Source of the DNA: Bradyrhizobium sp. WBAH42
GTDB lineage: Bacteria; Pseudomonadota; Alphaproteobacteria; Rhizobiales; Xanthobacteraceae
Reading direction: 5' to 3'
Assembly: GCF_024585265.1 (NCBI RefSeq)
Contig: NZ_CP036533.1
Span: 3,791,001 to 3,855,000, forward strand
Length of the DNA: 64,000 bases
The notes under the pieces are model-generated. The model did no database searches, was not told where the DNA came from, and was given only the letters and a program-made list of their open reading frames with translations. Numbering within the stretch: the stretch's first letter is position 1; each line of letters starts with the position of its first letter. A program made the position numbers and the translations under genes. This document shows, in pieces, positions 24,391 through 34,066 of the stretch.

Positions 24391-25767
24391 ATGGCCGCTA
24401 GCTCGCTTGCGAACCGACTGTTCCTGTCGGCGACCGCCTGGCTCGTGGTGATCCTGGCCATCACAGGAATCGTGCTGTCGTCGGTCTACAAGAACGCCAC
24501 CGAGCGTGCTTTCGACCGCCGGCTCAATCTCTATCTGCGCACCCTCATCGCCGAGGTCGCGACCCCCGACGAGCCGCCGGACCGCCAGTTTCAGTCGCTC
24601 GGCGAGCCGCTGTTCGAGCTGCCGCTGTCCGGCTGGTACTGGCAGATCACACGGACCGACACCGAAAAGCCGGAAGTGCGCTCCTCGCGCTCGCTCTGGG
24701 ACAAGAAGCTGCCGAAGCTGGAAGAGCAGGGCGCCGAGCTCACCGCCGCCGGCATCCGCCTTGCTTACGTCGACGGGCCGGAAGGGCAGAATCTGCGCAT
24801 GGTGGAACGGCCGGTCGATCTCGGCGCCGACGGCAAATTTCTGGTCAGCGTCGCCGGGGACGACACCGAGATCTTCGACGAGACGCGCAGCTTCGACTAC
24901 TACCTCGGCGGCACCTTCACCGCGCTCGGCATCGTGCTGCTGCTGACGACCGTGTTCCAGGTCCGCTTCGGCCTCGCACCGCTCAAGCGCATCTCGGAAT
25001 CGATCGCCGACATCCGCTCCGGGCGGGCGGAACGGCTCGAGGGTGAATTCCCGGTCGAGATCGCGCCGCTCGCGCGCGAGACCAACGCGCTGATCGACGC
25101 CAATCGCGAGATCGTCGAGCGCGCGCGCACCCATGTCGGCAATCTCGCCCACGCAATCAAGACGCCCCTCTCGGTGATCGTCAACGAAGCCAGCGCGCAT
25201 GCGGCCGATCCATTCGCGGAGAAGGTGATGGAGCAGGCGGATGTGATGCGCGACCAGGTCGCCCATCATCTGGAGCGCGCCCGCATCGCGGCACGGGTCT
25301 CGGTGGTTGCGACCGTGACGGAGGTGGCGCCCGCCATCGAGGCGCTGCGGCGGACCATGGAGAAGATCCATCGCGACCGCGGGATCGTGGTCGAAGCCAA
25401 GGCCGATCCGTCCGCCAGGTTTCGGGGGGAGCGGCAGGATCTGGAGGAGATGGTCGGCAATCTCGTCGACAACGCCTGCAAATGGGCGGCCTCGCACGTC
25501 TTCATCGAGGTCCTCGTCGAGCCGCCCCCCAAGGCCGGCGCCGGCCCGCGTTTGCGGGTCATCGTCGATGACGATGGCCGCGGCCTGTCGGAAGCGGAGC
25601 GCGCCCAGGTCGCCCGGCGCGGGCAGCGCCTCGACGAATCCAAGCCGGGGTCGGGGCTGGGACTGTCAATCGTGACCGACCTCGCCGCCCTCTATGGCGG
25701 CAGCCTTTCGCTCGGCAGCGCGCCGACTGGGGGCCTGCGCGCCGAGCTGGTTCTTCCCGGCCTATAA
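24391..25767 (+). CDS. feuQ: Sensor histidine kinase, FeuQ-like
   Basis: 458 residues. Membrane helices at about residues 12-32 and 173-190 enclose a periplasmic sensor domain of about 140 residues. A HAMP-like linker follows (RFGLAPLKRISESI), then the phospho-acceptor His about 254 in NLAHAIKTPLSV and the HATPase domain with NLVDNACKWA and GSGLGLSIVTDLAALYGG. The AIKTPL form of the H box is shared by PhoQ/FeuQ-type kinases. It is paired with the regulator gene just upstream. The signal is unknown; the Sinorhizobium counterpart answers to osmotic or periplasmic conditions. Confidence 0.88.
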   Translation: MAASSLANRLFLSATAWLVVILAITGIVLSSVYKNATERAFDRRLNLYLRTLIAEVATPDEPPDRQFQSLGEPLFELPLSGWYWQITRTDTEKPEVRSSRSLWDKKLPKLEEQGAELTAAGIRLAYVDGPEGQNLRMVERPVDLGADGKFLVSVAGDDTEIFDETRSFDYYLGGTFTALGIVLLLTTVFQVRFGLAPLKRISESIADIRSGRAERLEGEFPVEIAPLARETNALIDANREIVERARTHVGNLAHAIKTPLSVIVNEASAHAADPFAEKVMEQADVMRDQVAHHLERARIAARVSVVATVTEVAPAIEALRRTMEKIHRDRGIVVEAKADPSARFRGERQDLEEMVGNLVDNACKWAASHVFIEVLVEPPPKAGAGPRLRVIVDDDGRGLSEAERAQVARRGQRLDESKPGSGLGLSIVTDLAALYGGSLSLGSAPTGGLRAELVLPGL

Positions 25768-25927
25768 TCCCTTGTTTCGACGACAGTTTCCGGCATGGCC
25801 GACGCTCCTCCAGGGAAAAGCGGGGGCATTCGAGGCGGCTTCCTAAACGGCTTCTTAAGTGGGGACCTCCTATGATCGTGCCGGACCCATCCCATGTCCG
25901 CCATTTTACCGTGCATTACCCGGGCGC

Positions 25928-27328
25928 ATGAGCCAGACATCGATCGAGCGGCTGAGGGAATATCTCGCGCAGCTCCCGCCGCAGTCGCAGGCGCTGCTGA
26001 TGCGGGAGTTCGAGCGTGCGCTGGAGCGCGGCCAGGACACGGCGGTGGCCACCCTCGTGCTCGAGCAGCTGCGCAAGATCGTCCGCAAGAGCGAGGCCGA
26101 GGAGGCTTTGCCGCCGCGTACGGACGATCTGTCGCGGCTGTTGTTCCAGGTGTTGGAGCCGTTCCTGGTCGAGGCGGGCACTCCTGTCAGGGCCGGGCAG
26201 ATTCGCCGCTCCTCGCTGCAGCCGATCTGGCAGTGGCTTGGCCGAGACGGCGCACCGGCCAAGGTGAACGAGTTCGAGGCGGCGCTGGCGCGCATGCCGG
26301 CGGACAGTGCAGGGCAGGTCGAGGCCCTGGCGCAGAAGCTTCAGGCCGTGGCGGCGGATGCCATCTTCGAGCTGACGGGGCCGGGCGGCGGCGACAAGTC
26401 GCGGGCGCTTGCCCGGGTCGGCCCGCCCAACGTGATCGAGGATCTCTATTCGATCGGTGCGGTGCTCCAGGTCCGGGACGCCATCGCGACGTTGAACGAG
26501 AAATTGCCGCGCACCTTGCGGGCCTTCGGGGATCCTCAGATCGCCTCGGTGACGTCGGCGCTCAACATTCCAGCGCTTCAGACGCCGCAGATGCTGCCTT
26601 TCGCCTTGTCGATCGTCGTGCAGCGCATGACCGCGCCCTGGCAGATCATCCGCCTTGCGGTCAAGATAGCGGCATCCGACGACGAGATCCGCGTCGCGGC
26701 GACGCCCTACGGTATCGCCGTCACGATGGCCTTGCATGATCTGTCCTGCGTTGCCGCGATCCTGCGCATGGACATCAAGCGCGGCCATTTCGACAATGTC
26801 GCCGGCAATCTCAAGACGCTGCACGACGGCGTGCGCGGCCTCCGCACCGAGCTCGACCTGCGCAACGATTCCGCCTGGGGCAAGCAATTGACCTCGATCC
26901 GGGCCGACATCTCCAATGCGCTGCAATCCGAGATCGACAGCGTGCCCGGCCGCGTCCGCCGCATCCTGCGCCAGCGTCCCGAAAAGGACATTCCGCCGGG
27001 CGCGCGGATCGACAGCACCGAAGTCGAGGAGACGGTGGCGCTGATCGATTTCGTCGCGACTTGCCGCAACTATGCGAGCGAGCTTGCGATCAACGAGGTG
27101 ACGCTGCGCACCTATTCCGATCTCCAGCAATATGTGGAACGCTCGACCGAGCAGTTGGTGCAGTCGCTGCGCGCCGCCGATCACAAGGTCCGCACCTATC
27201 GGCAGCAGCAGGTGCAGGCCGCGATCCGCTTCTGCCAGGTGCTGTTCGGCGACGACTATGCCTCGTTGATGAGCCGGGCCGCGGAAAACGCACTCACGGG
27301 CGAGCGCAAATCGTCGCGCGCGGGTTGA
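25928..27328 (+). CDS. Conserved hypothetical helical protein
   Basis: 466 residues from ATG 25928 (MSQTSIERLREYLAQLPPQS); the frame is open to 25859 but that part lacks a start with a good ribosome site. The protein seems almost wholly alpha-helical, without signal peptide. A moderately hydrophobic stretch, LPFALSIVVQRMTAPWQIIR, lies about residue 220 but is too polar for a sure membrane helix. There are no cysteine clusters, P-loop or other catalytic motif. I do not recognise the family; its full length and steady codon use support a real gene. It lies 161 bases after the FeuQ-like gene and ends inside an intrinsic terminator. Confidence 0.75.
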   Translation: MSQTSIERLREYLAQLPPQSQALLMREFERALERGQDTAVATLVLEQLRKIVRKSEAEEALPPRTDDLSRLLFQVLEPFLVEAGTPVRAGQIRRSSLQPIWQWLGRDGAPAKVNEFEAALARMPADSAGQVEALAQKLQAVAADAIFELTGPGGGDKSRALARVGPPNVIEDLYSIGAVLQVRDAIATLNEKLPRTLRAFGDPQIASVTSALNIPALQTPQMLPFALSIVVQRMTAPWQIIRLAVKIAASDDEIRVAATPYGIAVTMALHDLSCVAAILRMDIKRGHFDNVAGNLKTLHDGVRGLRTELDLRNDSAWGKQLTSIRADISNALQSEIDSVPGRVRRILRQRPEKDIPPGARIDSTEVEETVALIDFVATCRNYASELAINEVTLRTYSDLQQYVERSTEQLVQSLRAADHKVRTYRQQQVQAAIRFCQVLFGDDYASLMSRAAENALTGERKSSRAG

Positions 27329-27347
27329 TCAGCGCGCATCTTTTTTT
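27316..27347 (+). terminator. Intrinsic terminator overlapping the stop codon
   Basis: GCGCGC at 27316-27321 pairs with GCGCGC at 27332-27337 around a 10-base loop, followed by ATC and seven Ts at 27341-27347. The TGA stop of the hypothetical protein (27326-27328) lies within the loop, so the terminator is embedded in the end of the gene. Confidence 0.7.
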
Positions 27348-27428
27348 GATCACAATTTGAGGTTGACGACACATGTGGCGCGCCCTACGCTCCCGCCGCA
27401 AGTCCGGGGAATTTCTATCTGTGGGCGC

Positions 27429-27698
27429 ATGAAACCCGTTATCAGCTCGATCGAAATTGAGAACCGCGTCATCGTGGCCAAGTATCAAAGGCTGATGGTT
27501 GGGGCCAAGGTGGTGCTGGTCGAGAAGGCCAGCGATCGGCAGCTGCCTGAGACCATCACGAGGGTTGCATCGAGGGTTCCGGTCGGAGCGCTGCGCATCA
27601 GATTGCCCGATGCGATCAAGCCGGGAACATACTTCCTGAAGGCCTTCGACGGGCACGGCGAGCACGCCGCCCAAAGTGTCGACTTCGAGATCGGCTAA
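27429..27698 (+). CDS. Small hypothetical beta-rich protein
   Basis: 89 residues from ATG 27429 (MKPVISSIEIENRVIVAKYQ); an earlier TTG-type start at 27357 lies too near the terminator. Alternating hydrophobic strands and the ending GTYFLKAFDGHGEHAAQSVD suggest an immunoglobulin-like or IPT-like single domain. There is no signal peptide. Function is unknown. The intrinsic terminator just upstream and the palindrome just downstream suggest it has its own transcript. Confidence 0.6.
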   Translation: MKPVISSIEIENRVIVAKYQRLMVGAKVVLVEKASDRQLPETITRVASRVPVGALRIRLPDAIKPGTYFLKAFDGHGEHAAQSVDFEIG

Positions 27699-27743
27699 GC
27701 CGTTGGATTTTCACCCTTTCGGGACGACGTGCGGGTCGCGCCG

Positions 27744-27761
27744 AATTGACAATTGTCAATT
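27744..27761. promoter_or_regulatory. Perfect 18-bp palindrome, likely operator upstream of ccmI
   Basis: AATTGACAATTGTCAATT reads the same on both strands. It lies 69 bases before the ccmI ATG (27831) and 45 bases after the small hypothetical gene. An AT-rich perfect palindrome in this GC-rich genome is likely a binding site for a dimeric regulator. No T run follows, so a terminator is less likely. Confidence 0.6.
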
Positions 27762-27830
27762 GCCGCATCCTCCGGCCGTGGTGTAAAGGCACCTACAGGC
27801 GCGGTTCGGGCGCCGCCGGAAGCTTGCCAG

Positions 27831-28937
27831 ATGACGCTATGGTTCGTGTTCGCGCTGATGACGGTCGCGGCGATTTTCGCCGTGCTCTGGCCGCTTGGCC
27901 GCACCAGCCGCGCGCAAGATCAGGGCAGCGAGGTCGCGGTCTACAAGGACCAGCTGGCTGAGATCGAGCGTGATCTGGCCGCAGGGTTGATCTTGGCGCC
28001 CGAAGCCGAGGCTGCGCGCGTCGAGATCAGCCGCAGGCTGCTTGCGGCGGCGGCCAGCGAGCCGGCAACGGCGCCGATGTCGAACCTCAAATGGCGCCGC
28101 GCGGCGGCCGTGCTGGCGCTTGCCGGCCTGCCGCTCGTTGCGATCGGCGTCTACATGCCGCTCGGCTCCCCCCGGCTGCAGGACTTCCCCCTCGCGCAGC
28201 GGGAGCGAGGGTCCGGCATGGCGCAGTCGCTCGAGAACCTCGTCGTGCAGGTCGAGCAGCATCTGGAAAAGAATCCGACGGACGGTCGCGGCTGGAACGT
28301 GCTCGCGCCGGTTCTGGAGCGGCTCGGCCGCTTCGACGACGCGGTGCGCGCCTATCGCAACTCGCTCACCTACAATGGCGAGAGCGCGGAGCGCCGGTCC
28401 GATCTCGGCGAAGCGATATCGGCCGCCGCCGGCGGCGTGGTGACCGCGGAGGCCAAGGCCGAATTCGAGCGCGCACGCGGCTTGAACGCCGACGACCCCA
28501 AGGCGAATTATTTCCTGGGTCTTGCCGCCGAGCAGGATGGGCGCAAGGAGGATGCGGCCAATATCTGGCGCGCGCTGCTTGCGAAAGCGCCTGCGGACGC
28601 ACCGTGGCGTGCCCTGGTGCAATCCTCGCTGGCGCGAGTCGGTGGGGGCGGCACGATGCCCGCGCTGTCCGACGAGACGGTTGCTGCCTCCAAGGACATG
28701 GCCGAAGTCGATCGCAATGCCATGGTGCGCGGCATGGTCGATCGTCTGGCGACGCGGCTGAAGCAGAACGGCGACGATGTCGAAGGCTGGCTGCGTCTGG
28801 TGCGCGCCTATCTGGTGATGGGCGAGCGGGACAAGGCAATGGGGGCGTCAGTCGATGCCCGGCAGGCGGTTGCCAGCAACGCCGAGCGGCTGCGCCAGCT
28901 CAACGAAGGCCTGAGGACTCTCGGGATCGGCGGATGA
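27831..28937 (+). CDS. ccmI: c-type cytochrome biogenesis protein CcmI (CycH)
   Basis: 368 residues from ATG 27831 ([20 protein letters not shown]). Two membrane helices, at the N-terminus and about residues 87-108 ([20 protein letters not shown]), flank a cytoplasmic loop with the leucine-zipper-like stretch [17 protein letters not shown]. The periplasmic part carries TPR repeats ([40 protein letters not shown]). CcmI binds the C-terminus of apocytochrome c and delivers it to the CcmF-CcmH haem ligation complex. The gene is first in ccmI-ccmE-ccmF-ccmH, with ccmE 37 bases on. The palindrome upstream may control the operon. Confidence 0.93.
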   Translation: MTLWFVFALMTVAAIFAVLWPLGRTSRAQDQGSEVAVYKDQLAEIERDLAAGLILAPEAEAARVEISRRLLAAAASEPATAPMSNLKWRRAAAVLALAGLPLVAIGVYMPLGSPRLQDFPLAQRERGSGMAQSLENLVVQVEQHLEKNPTDGRGWNVLAPVLERLGRFDDAVRAYRNSLTYNGESAERRSDLGEAISAAAGGVVTAEAKAEFERARGLNADDPKANYFLGLAAEQDGRKEDAANIWRALLAKAPADAPWRALVQSSLARVGGGGTMPALSDETVAASKDMAEVDRNAMVRGMVDRLATRLKQNGDDVEGWLRLVRAYLVMGERDKAMGASVDARQAVASNAERLRQLNEGLRTLGIGG

Positions 28938-28974
28938 CGATTTCGGGACGAGAGATGCGGAGAACGGATACGCC

Positions 28975-29508
28975 ATGACGCGCAAGCAGCGACGTATGAC
29001 CATCATCGGCGGATCGCTCGCCGTGCTCGCGCTCGCGGCCGCGCTGGTGCTCAACGCGCTGCGCGACTCCATCGTGTTCTTCTCGACCCCGACCATGGTC
29101 GCCGAGAAGCATGTCGAGGCCGGCAAGCGGTTTCGCCTTGGCGGCCTGGTGCAGCCCGGCTCGCTCCGGCGCGGCGACAATCTCGCAGTGACGTTCGAGG
29201 TCGCCGACGGCAACGCCAAGCTGCCGGTCGCCTACAAGGGCATTCTGCCCGACCTGTTCCGCGAAGGGCAGGGCGTCGTCGCCGAAGGCGCGCTCGACGC
29301 CAACGGCGTGTTCAAGGCCGATACCGTGCTTGCCAAGCACGATGAGACCTACATGCCCAAGGACGTCGCCGATGCCCTGAAGAAGCAGGGGCACTGGAAG
29401 GACGATTACGGCGCCCAAGGCTCAGGTACCCAAGCCTCTGGTACCCAAGCCTCCGGTGCCAGGCCCGCGGCGACCGCGCAGGGCAATCCGCAGGGAGCGG
29501 TGCGGTGA
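28975..29508 (+). CDS. ccmE: Cytochrome c maturation haem chaperone CcmE
   Basis: 177 residues. N-terminal RKQRRM and a membrane anchor ([20 protein letters not shown]) are followed by the periplasmic beta-barrel with FFSTPT and [12 protein letters not shown]. The haem-binding His is about residue 122 in [10 protein letters not shown], with the conserved Tyr four residues later. CcmE carries haem from CcmC to CcmF. The C-terminal tail has three 15-base repeats (29411-29455) coding for SGTQA-type units, a feature outside the conserved domain. The stop overlaps the ccmF start by GTGA, so translation is coupled. Confidence 0.96.
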   Translation: MTRKQRRMTIIGGSLAVLALAAALVLNALRDSIVFFSTPTMVAEKHVEAGKRFRLGGLVQPGSLRRGDNLAVTFEVADGNAKLPVAYKGILPDLFREGQGVVAEGALDANGVFKADTVLAKHDETYMPKDVADALKKQGHWKDDYGAQGSGTQASGTQASGARPAATAQGNPQGAVR

Positions 29509-31487
29509 TCGCAGAGTCCGGACATTATGCGCTGGTGCTGGCACTCGCTCTGGCCCTGATCCAGTCCATCGTGCCGCTGATCGGCGCGCGCCTTGGCGAC
29601 GCCGCCCTGATGAACGTGGCGCGCTCGACCGCGCTGGCGCAGCTGCTGTTCGTCGGCGCCTCGTTCACGGCGCTGGTGATGCTGCACGTGTATTCGGATT
29701 TCTCGGTCGCCAACGTCTACGAGAATTCCCACTCCATGAAGCCGCTGCTCTACAAGATCACCGGCGTGTGGGGAAACCATGAAGGCTCGATGCTGCTGTG
29801 GGTGTCGATCCTCGCGCTGTTCGGCGGATTGGTCGCAGGCTTCGGCAACAATCTGCCGCTGTCGCTGCGTGCGCACGTGCTGGCCGTACAGGCCTGGGTC
29901 GCCAGCGCCTTCTATCTGTTCATCCTGATGACGTCGAACCCGTTCCTGCGCATCGCCAGCCCGCCGATCGAGGGACGCGACCTCAATCCGGTGCTTCAGG
30001 ACATCGGCCTCGCCGTGCATCCGCCGATGCTCTATCTCGGCTATGTCGGCTTCTCGATCTCGTTCTCATTCGCCATTGCGGCGCTGATGGAGGGCCGGAT
30101 CGATGCGGCCTGGGCGCGCTGGGTGCGGCCCTGGACGCTGGTCGCCTGGATCTTCCTGACCCTCGGCATCGCCATGGGCTCGTACTGGGCCTATTACGAG
30201 CTCGGCTGGGGCGGCTGGTGGTTCTGGGATCCGGTCGAGAACGCTTCGCTAATGCCCTGGCTCGCCGGCACCGCGCTCTTGCATTCGGCGCTGGTGATGG
30301 AGAAGCGCAACGCGCTGAAGGTCTGGACCATCCTGCTTTCGATCCTGACCTTCTCGCTGTCGCTGCTCGGCACCTTCCTGGTGCGCTCGGGCGTCATCAC
30401 CTCGGTGCACGCCTTCGCGACCGATCCGACCCGCGGCGTGTTCATCCTGCTGATCCTGTGCCTGTTCATCGGCGGCAGCCTGTCGCTGTTCGCGGGCCGC
30501 GCCACCTCGCTGAAGCAGGGCGGCCTGTTCGCGCCAATCTCGCGCGAGGGCGCGCTGGTGCTGAACAATCTCCTGCTCACCGTCGCCTGCGCCGTCGTGC
30601 TGTTCGGCACGCTCTATCCGCTGGCGATGGAGATGCTCGCCGATTTCAAGATGTCGGTCGGCGCGCCCTTCTACAATCTCACCTTCGCGCCGCTGTTCGC
30701 GCTGCTGTTGCTCGCGGTGCCGTTCGGGCCGATGCTGGCGTGGAAACGCGGCGACCTGCTCGGCGTGATGCAGCGCCTGCTCGCGGCCGGCGTTGCCGGG
30801 CTGGTCGTGGTCGCCATCGTCTGGGCCTGGGTGCGGGGCGGCAGCGCGTTGGCGCCGCTCGCGATCGGACTCGGCGTCTTCGTCATTGCCGGCGCCGTCA
30901 CCGACCTCGTCGAACGGACGGGCCTGGTGCGCCTGCCGTTCGCAACGGTGCTGCACCGGGCGCGCGGCCTGCCGCGCTCGGCCTGGGGCACCGCATTCGC
31001 GCATGCCGGCCTCGGCGTCGCGCTGATCGGGATCGTCTGCGAGTCCACCTGGAACAGCGAATTCATCGCGACGATGAAGCCGAACGAGGTTGCCCATGTC
31101 GCCGGCTACGACCTGAAGCTCGACGGGCTGTTTCAACGCCAGGGCCCGAACTACCGCGAGATGATCGCCGAGTTCAAGATCAGCCGCGATGGCGAGGCGG
31201 TCACAGTGATGACGCCGTCCAAGCGCAGCTTTACCACGCGCGGCTCCTCGACCACCGAGGCGGCCCTGCTGACGCGCGGCGCGAGCCAGCTCTACGTCTC
31301 GCTCGGTGAGGCCACCGCTGAAGGCGCCATCGCCGTGCGCATCTATCACAAGCCGCTGGTGCTTTTGATCTGGTGGGGGCCGGTGCTGATGGCGTTCGGC
31401 GGCGTGCTCTCACTCTCCGACCGCCGCCTGCGGGTCGGCGCGCCGAAGCCGGCGCGGGCCAAGCAGCGCCTGCAGCCGGCGGAATGA
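29505..31487 (+). CDS. ccmF: Cytochrome c haem lyase subunit CcmF
   Basis: 660 residues, start GTG 29505 overlapping the ccmE stop by 4 bases. It is a polytopic inner-membrane protein with the WWD domain at about residues 232-250 ([21 protein letters not shown] region) and conserved His residues in [11 protein letters not shown] and [11 protein letters not shown] that take part in haem handling. A large periplasmic loop near the C-terminus ([20 protein letters not shown]) comes before the last helix. With CcmH and CcmI it attaches haem to CxxCH motifs, such as those of the cytochrome at 18604-19236. Length and order match alphaproteobacterial ccmF. Confidence 0.97.
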   Translation: MIAESGHYALVLALALALIQSIVPLIGARLGDAALMNVARSTALAQLLFVGASFTALVMLHVYSDFSVANVYENSHSMKPLLYKITGVWGNHEGSMLLWVSILALFGGLVAGFGNNLPLSLRAHVLAVQAWVASAFYLFILMTSNPFLRIASPPIEGRDLNPVLQDIGLAVHPPMLYLGYVGFSISFSFAIAALMEGRIDAAWARWVRPWTLVAWIFLTLGIAMGSYWAYYELGWGGWWFWDPVENASLMPWLAGTALLHSALVMEKRNALKVWTILLSILTFSLSLLGTFLVRSGVITSVHAFATDPTRGVFILLILCLFIGGSLSLFAGRATSLKQGGLFAPISREGALVLNNLLLTVACAVVLFGTLYPLAMEMLADFKMSVGAPFYNLTFAPLFALLLLAVPFGPMLAWKRGDLLGVMQRLLAAGVAGLVVVAIVWAWVRGGSALAPLAIGLGVFVIAGAVTDLVERTGLVRLPFATVLHRARGLPRSAWGTAFAHAGLGVALIGIVCESTWNSEFIATMKPNEVAHVAGYDLKLDGLFQRQGPNYREMIAEFKISRDGEAVTVMTPSKRSFTTRGSSTTEAALLTRGASQLYVSLGEATAEGAIAVRIYHKPLVLLIWWGPVLMAFGGVLSLSDRRLRVGAPKPARAKQRLQPAE

Positions 31488-31491
31488 TCCG

Positions 31492-31971
31492 ATGCGCTGG
31501 ATGATGGCCGCGTTCATCGCGCTGCTGCTGGCTTTGCCGGCGGCCCACGCGGTGCAGCCCGACGAGATCATGTCGGATCCGGTGAAGGAATCGCGCGCGC
31601 GCGAATTGTCGCGCGAGCTTCGCTGCATGGTTTGCCAGAACCAGTCGATCGACGATTCCGATGCACCGCTGGCCCGCGATCTCAGGCTGCTGGTGCGCGA
31701 GCGCATCGCGGCCGGCGACAGCAATTCGCAGGTGCTCGATTTCCTGGTGGCGCGCTACGGCGAGTTCGTGCTGCTCAAGCCGCGCTTCGAGCGGCAGACC
31801 CTGCTGCTGTGGCTGCTCGGGCCGGTGCTGCTGCTCGGCGGCGGCCTGGCGCTGTGGCTGCAAATCCGCCGCCGCGCGCGAAGTGGTGCAGATCTACAGG
31901 TAGCGCCGCTCTCGCCGGATGAGAAGGCGCGGCTCGCGGCCTTGATGTCCGATGATGCGAAGTCGTCCTGA
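31492..31971 (+). CDS. ccmH: Cytochrome c maturation thiol-reductase subunit CcmH (CcmL/Ccl2 type)
   Basis: 159 residues, beginning 4 bases after ccmF. MRWMMAAFIALLLALPAAHA is a signal peptide. The redox pair is in LRCMVCQNQSIDDSDAPLARD (Cys about 45 and 48), which reduces apocytochrome CxxCH thiols. A single membrane helix follows at about residues 103-121 (LLLWLLGPVLLLGGGLALW) with a short tail. This is the short CcmH form; the TPR part found fused in E. coli CcmH is the separate CcmI here. It closes the ccm gene row; 240 bases separate it from degP. Confidence 0.95.
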   Translation: MRWMMAAFIALLLALPAAHAVQPDEIMSDPVKESRARELSRELRCMVCQNQSIDDSDAPLARDLRLLVRERIAAGDSNSQVLDFLVARYGEFVLLKPRFERQTLLLWLLGPVLLLGGGLALWLQIRRRARSGADLQVAPLSPDEKARLAALMSDDAKSS

Positions 31972-32211
31972 CCTGCGCGGACATCTCAAAGCTCACCAAA
32001 ATCTCGTTCGCGGCCACTTCAGGGAACCCGACTAAGTTCCTGTGGAACCACGATTTTCGGCCTGTGCCAAACTGCCGCATCCGCATCGGCCGTTCATTAC
32101 AAAAGTTTAACCCCGCCGCCAGCGCGCGGTAAGGCGGCAATCACCATGTTCAGGTCCGCAAGGTGCTGGCATCCCGCACCAAAAGGAATTCAAGGCCCTG
32201 GAGATTTCCGC

Positions 32212-33792
32212 ATGAACGATCGTATCGACCTCTCGAACCTCCCGTCCTACCGGCAGCCGCGCCGGTCGGTGTTTTCCGCGCGCAAGTTCGCGCTGATGGC
32301 CTCGGTCGTCGCCGGTCTCGGCGCGGCCGTTTATGGCTTCAGCCCCTCGAGCTCGCCGGCCGACCTGTTCTCGAGCCCGGCGCATGCGCAGGTCAACAAC
32401 GAGGTCCGCAAGGTCGAGCGTCCGGTCGGATTCGCCGACATCGTCGAGCGCGTGAAGCCTTCGGTTATCTCGGTCAAGGTCAACATGAAGGAGAAGACCG
32501 CGAGCAACGATGACGGCGACGATTCCTCCTCGCCGTTCCAGCCGGGCTCGCCGATGGAGCGCTTCTTCCGCCGCTTCGGCGGTCCGGATGGCATCCCCGG
32601 CCTGAAGGGCGGTGGGCGTGGCCGCGTCGTGCAGGGTCAGGGCTCCGGCTTCTTCATCTCGGCTGACGGCTATGCCGTGACCAACAACCATGTGGTCGAT
32701 GGCGCCGACAAGGTCGAGGTCACCACTGACGACGGCAAGACCTACACCGCCAAGGTGATCGGCACCGACCAGCGCACCGACCTTGCGCTGATCAAGGTCG
32801 AGGGCAGCACCAACTTCCCGTTCGCCAAGCTTGCAGATAGCAAGCCGCGGATCGGCGACTGGGTGCTCGCGGTCGGCAATCCCTTCGGTCTCGGCGGCAC
32901 CGTGACCGCGGGTATCGTCTCGGCGAGCGGCCGCGACATCGGCAACGGCCCGTACGACGATTTCATCCAGATCGACGCGCCCGTGAACAAGGGCAATTCC
33001 GGCGGTCCGGCCTTCGACACCAACGGCGAGGTGATGGGCGTCAACACCGCGATCTACTCGCCCTCCGGCGGCAGCGTCGGCATCGCGTTCTCGATCCCGG
33101 CCAACACGGTCAAGAGCGTGGTCGCGCAGCTCAAGGACAAGGGCTCGGTCAGCCGCGGCTGGATCGGCGTGCAGATCCAGCCCGTCACCTCCGACATCGC
33201 CGACAGCCTCGGCATGAAGAAGGCCGAAGGCGCGCTGGTGGCGGAGCCGCAGGCGAACGGTCCGGCGGCGAAGGCCGGCATCGAATCCGGCGACGTGATC
33301 ACGGCGGTCAACGGCGAATCGGTCAAGGATGCCCGTGAGCTTGCCCGCACCATCGGCGGCATGGCGCCCGGCGCGTCCGTGAAGCTCAACGTGCTGCACA
33401 AGGGCCAGGACAAGGTCATCAACCTCACCCTCGGCCAGTTACCGAACACGGTCGAGGCCAAGGCTGACGTCGATCAGGACAGCGGCAAGGGCGCCAGCAA
33501 GGGCACCGACGTGCCGAAGCTCGGCATGACGGTTGCGCCCGCCAATTCCGTGGCCGGCGCCGGCAAGGAAGGCGTCGTGGTCACCGAAGTCGATCCCAAG
33601 AGCGCCGCGGCCGAACGCGGCTTCAAGGAAGGCGACGTGATCCTCGAGGTCGGCGGCAAGAGCGTGGCGACCGCCGGCGAAGTCCGCGACGCCATCAACG
33701 CGGCGCGGACCGACAACAAGAACAGCGTCCTGATGCGCGTGAAGAGCGGCGGCCAATCGCGCTTCGTCGCCGTGCCCATCGCCAAGGGCTGA
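32212..33792 (+). CDS. degP: Periplasmic Do-family serine protease/chaperone DegP
   Basis: 526 residues from ATG 32212. An N-terminal membrane segment at about residues 24-43 (KFALMASVVAGLGAAVYGF) acts as signal or anchor. The trypsin-like domain has the full triad: His about 160 (TNNHVVDGAD), Asp about 190 (RTDLALIKV) and Ser about 263 (NKGNSGGP). Two PDZ domains follow (about 285-385 and 430-520). DegP degrades or refolds damaged envelope proteins. A two-component system follows, so the unit looks like an envelope-stress module comparable in idea to CpxRA-DegP. A terminator candidate follows at 33934-33972. The symbol is by family; rhizobia have several deg paralogues. Confidence 0.94.
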   Translation: MNDRIDLSNLPSYRQPRRSVFSARKFALMASVVAGLGAAVYGFSPSSSPADLFSSPAHAQVNNEVRKVERPVGFADIVERVKPSVISVKVNMKEKTASNDDGDDSSSPFQPGSPMERFFRRFGGPDGIPGLKGGGRGRVVQGQGSGFFISADGYAVTNNHVVDGADKVEVTTDDGKTYTAKVIGTDQRTDLALIKVEGSTNFPFAKLADSKPRIGDWVLAVGNPFGLGGTVTAGIVSASGRDIGNGPYDDFIQIDAPVNKGNSGGPAFDTNGEVMGVNTAIYSPSGGSVGIAFSIPANTVKSVVAQLKDKGSVSRGWIGVQIQPVTSDIADSLGMKKAEGALVAEPQANGPAAKAGIESGDVITAVNGESVKDARELARTIGGMAPGASVKLNVLHKGQDKVINLTLGQLPNTVEAKADVDQDSGKGASKGTDVPKLGMTVAPANSVAGAGKEGVVVTEVDPKSAAAERGFKEGDVILEVGGKSVATAGEVRDAINAARTDNKNSVLMRVKSGGQSRFVAVPIAKG

Positions 33793-34066
33793 GCCTTCAG
33801 GAGCCTTACGAGATGAAGGGTGTCGCCGGCATCAGTCGCCCCCGCCGACGGCGCCCTTCGGGGAAGCAGCGCAAAGCTGGCTTCCCTCGTCTACCTTCCG
33901 GTGGAATTACGCCCCCCTCCGTCGGAAGGCCTAGGGCGGTGAGGTCCCCCCAGCTTCACCGCCCGCCTTTTTCCTGCGTCGAGCCTCTTCCGCTCGGCTT
34001 GCATGCGATTGCCGCTCGCGCCATGTTTAGAGAAGGTTGACCTCCTTGACCGCCGCCGAACGCACG
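33793..34066 (+). other. Structured intergenic region after degP
   Basis: 274 bases with no gene. It holds a hairpin GGGGAAGC...GCTTCCC near 33852-33885 with internal AGC/GCT pairing, followed by a GC-rich stretch and the terminator candidate. The density of inverted repeats suggests a structured RNA or a dispersed repeat rather than plain spacer. Confidence 0.4.
33934..33972 (+). terminator. Probable intrinsic terminator of degP
   Basis: GGGCGGTGA at 33934-33942 pairs exactly with TCACCGCCC at 33956-33964 around a 13-base loop, followed by GCC and five Ts at 33968-33972. It would stop degP transcripts before the response regulator gene, so the regulator probably has its own promoter. Confidence 0.65.

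Noticed and set aside
27338..27360. TTGAT-like half sites as a FixK2/FNR box near the terminator
   Set aside because: Second half (ATTTGA) does not match the required ATCAA.
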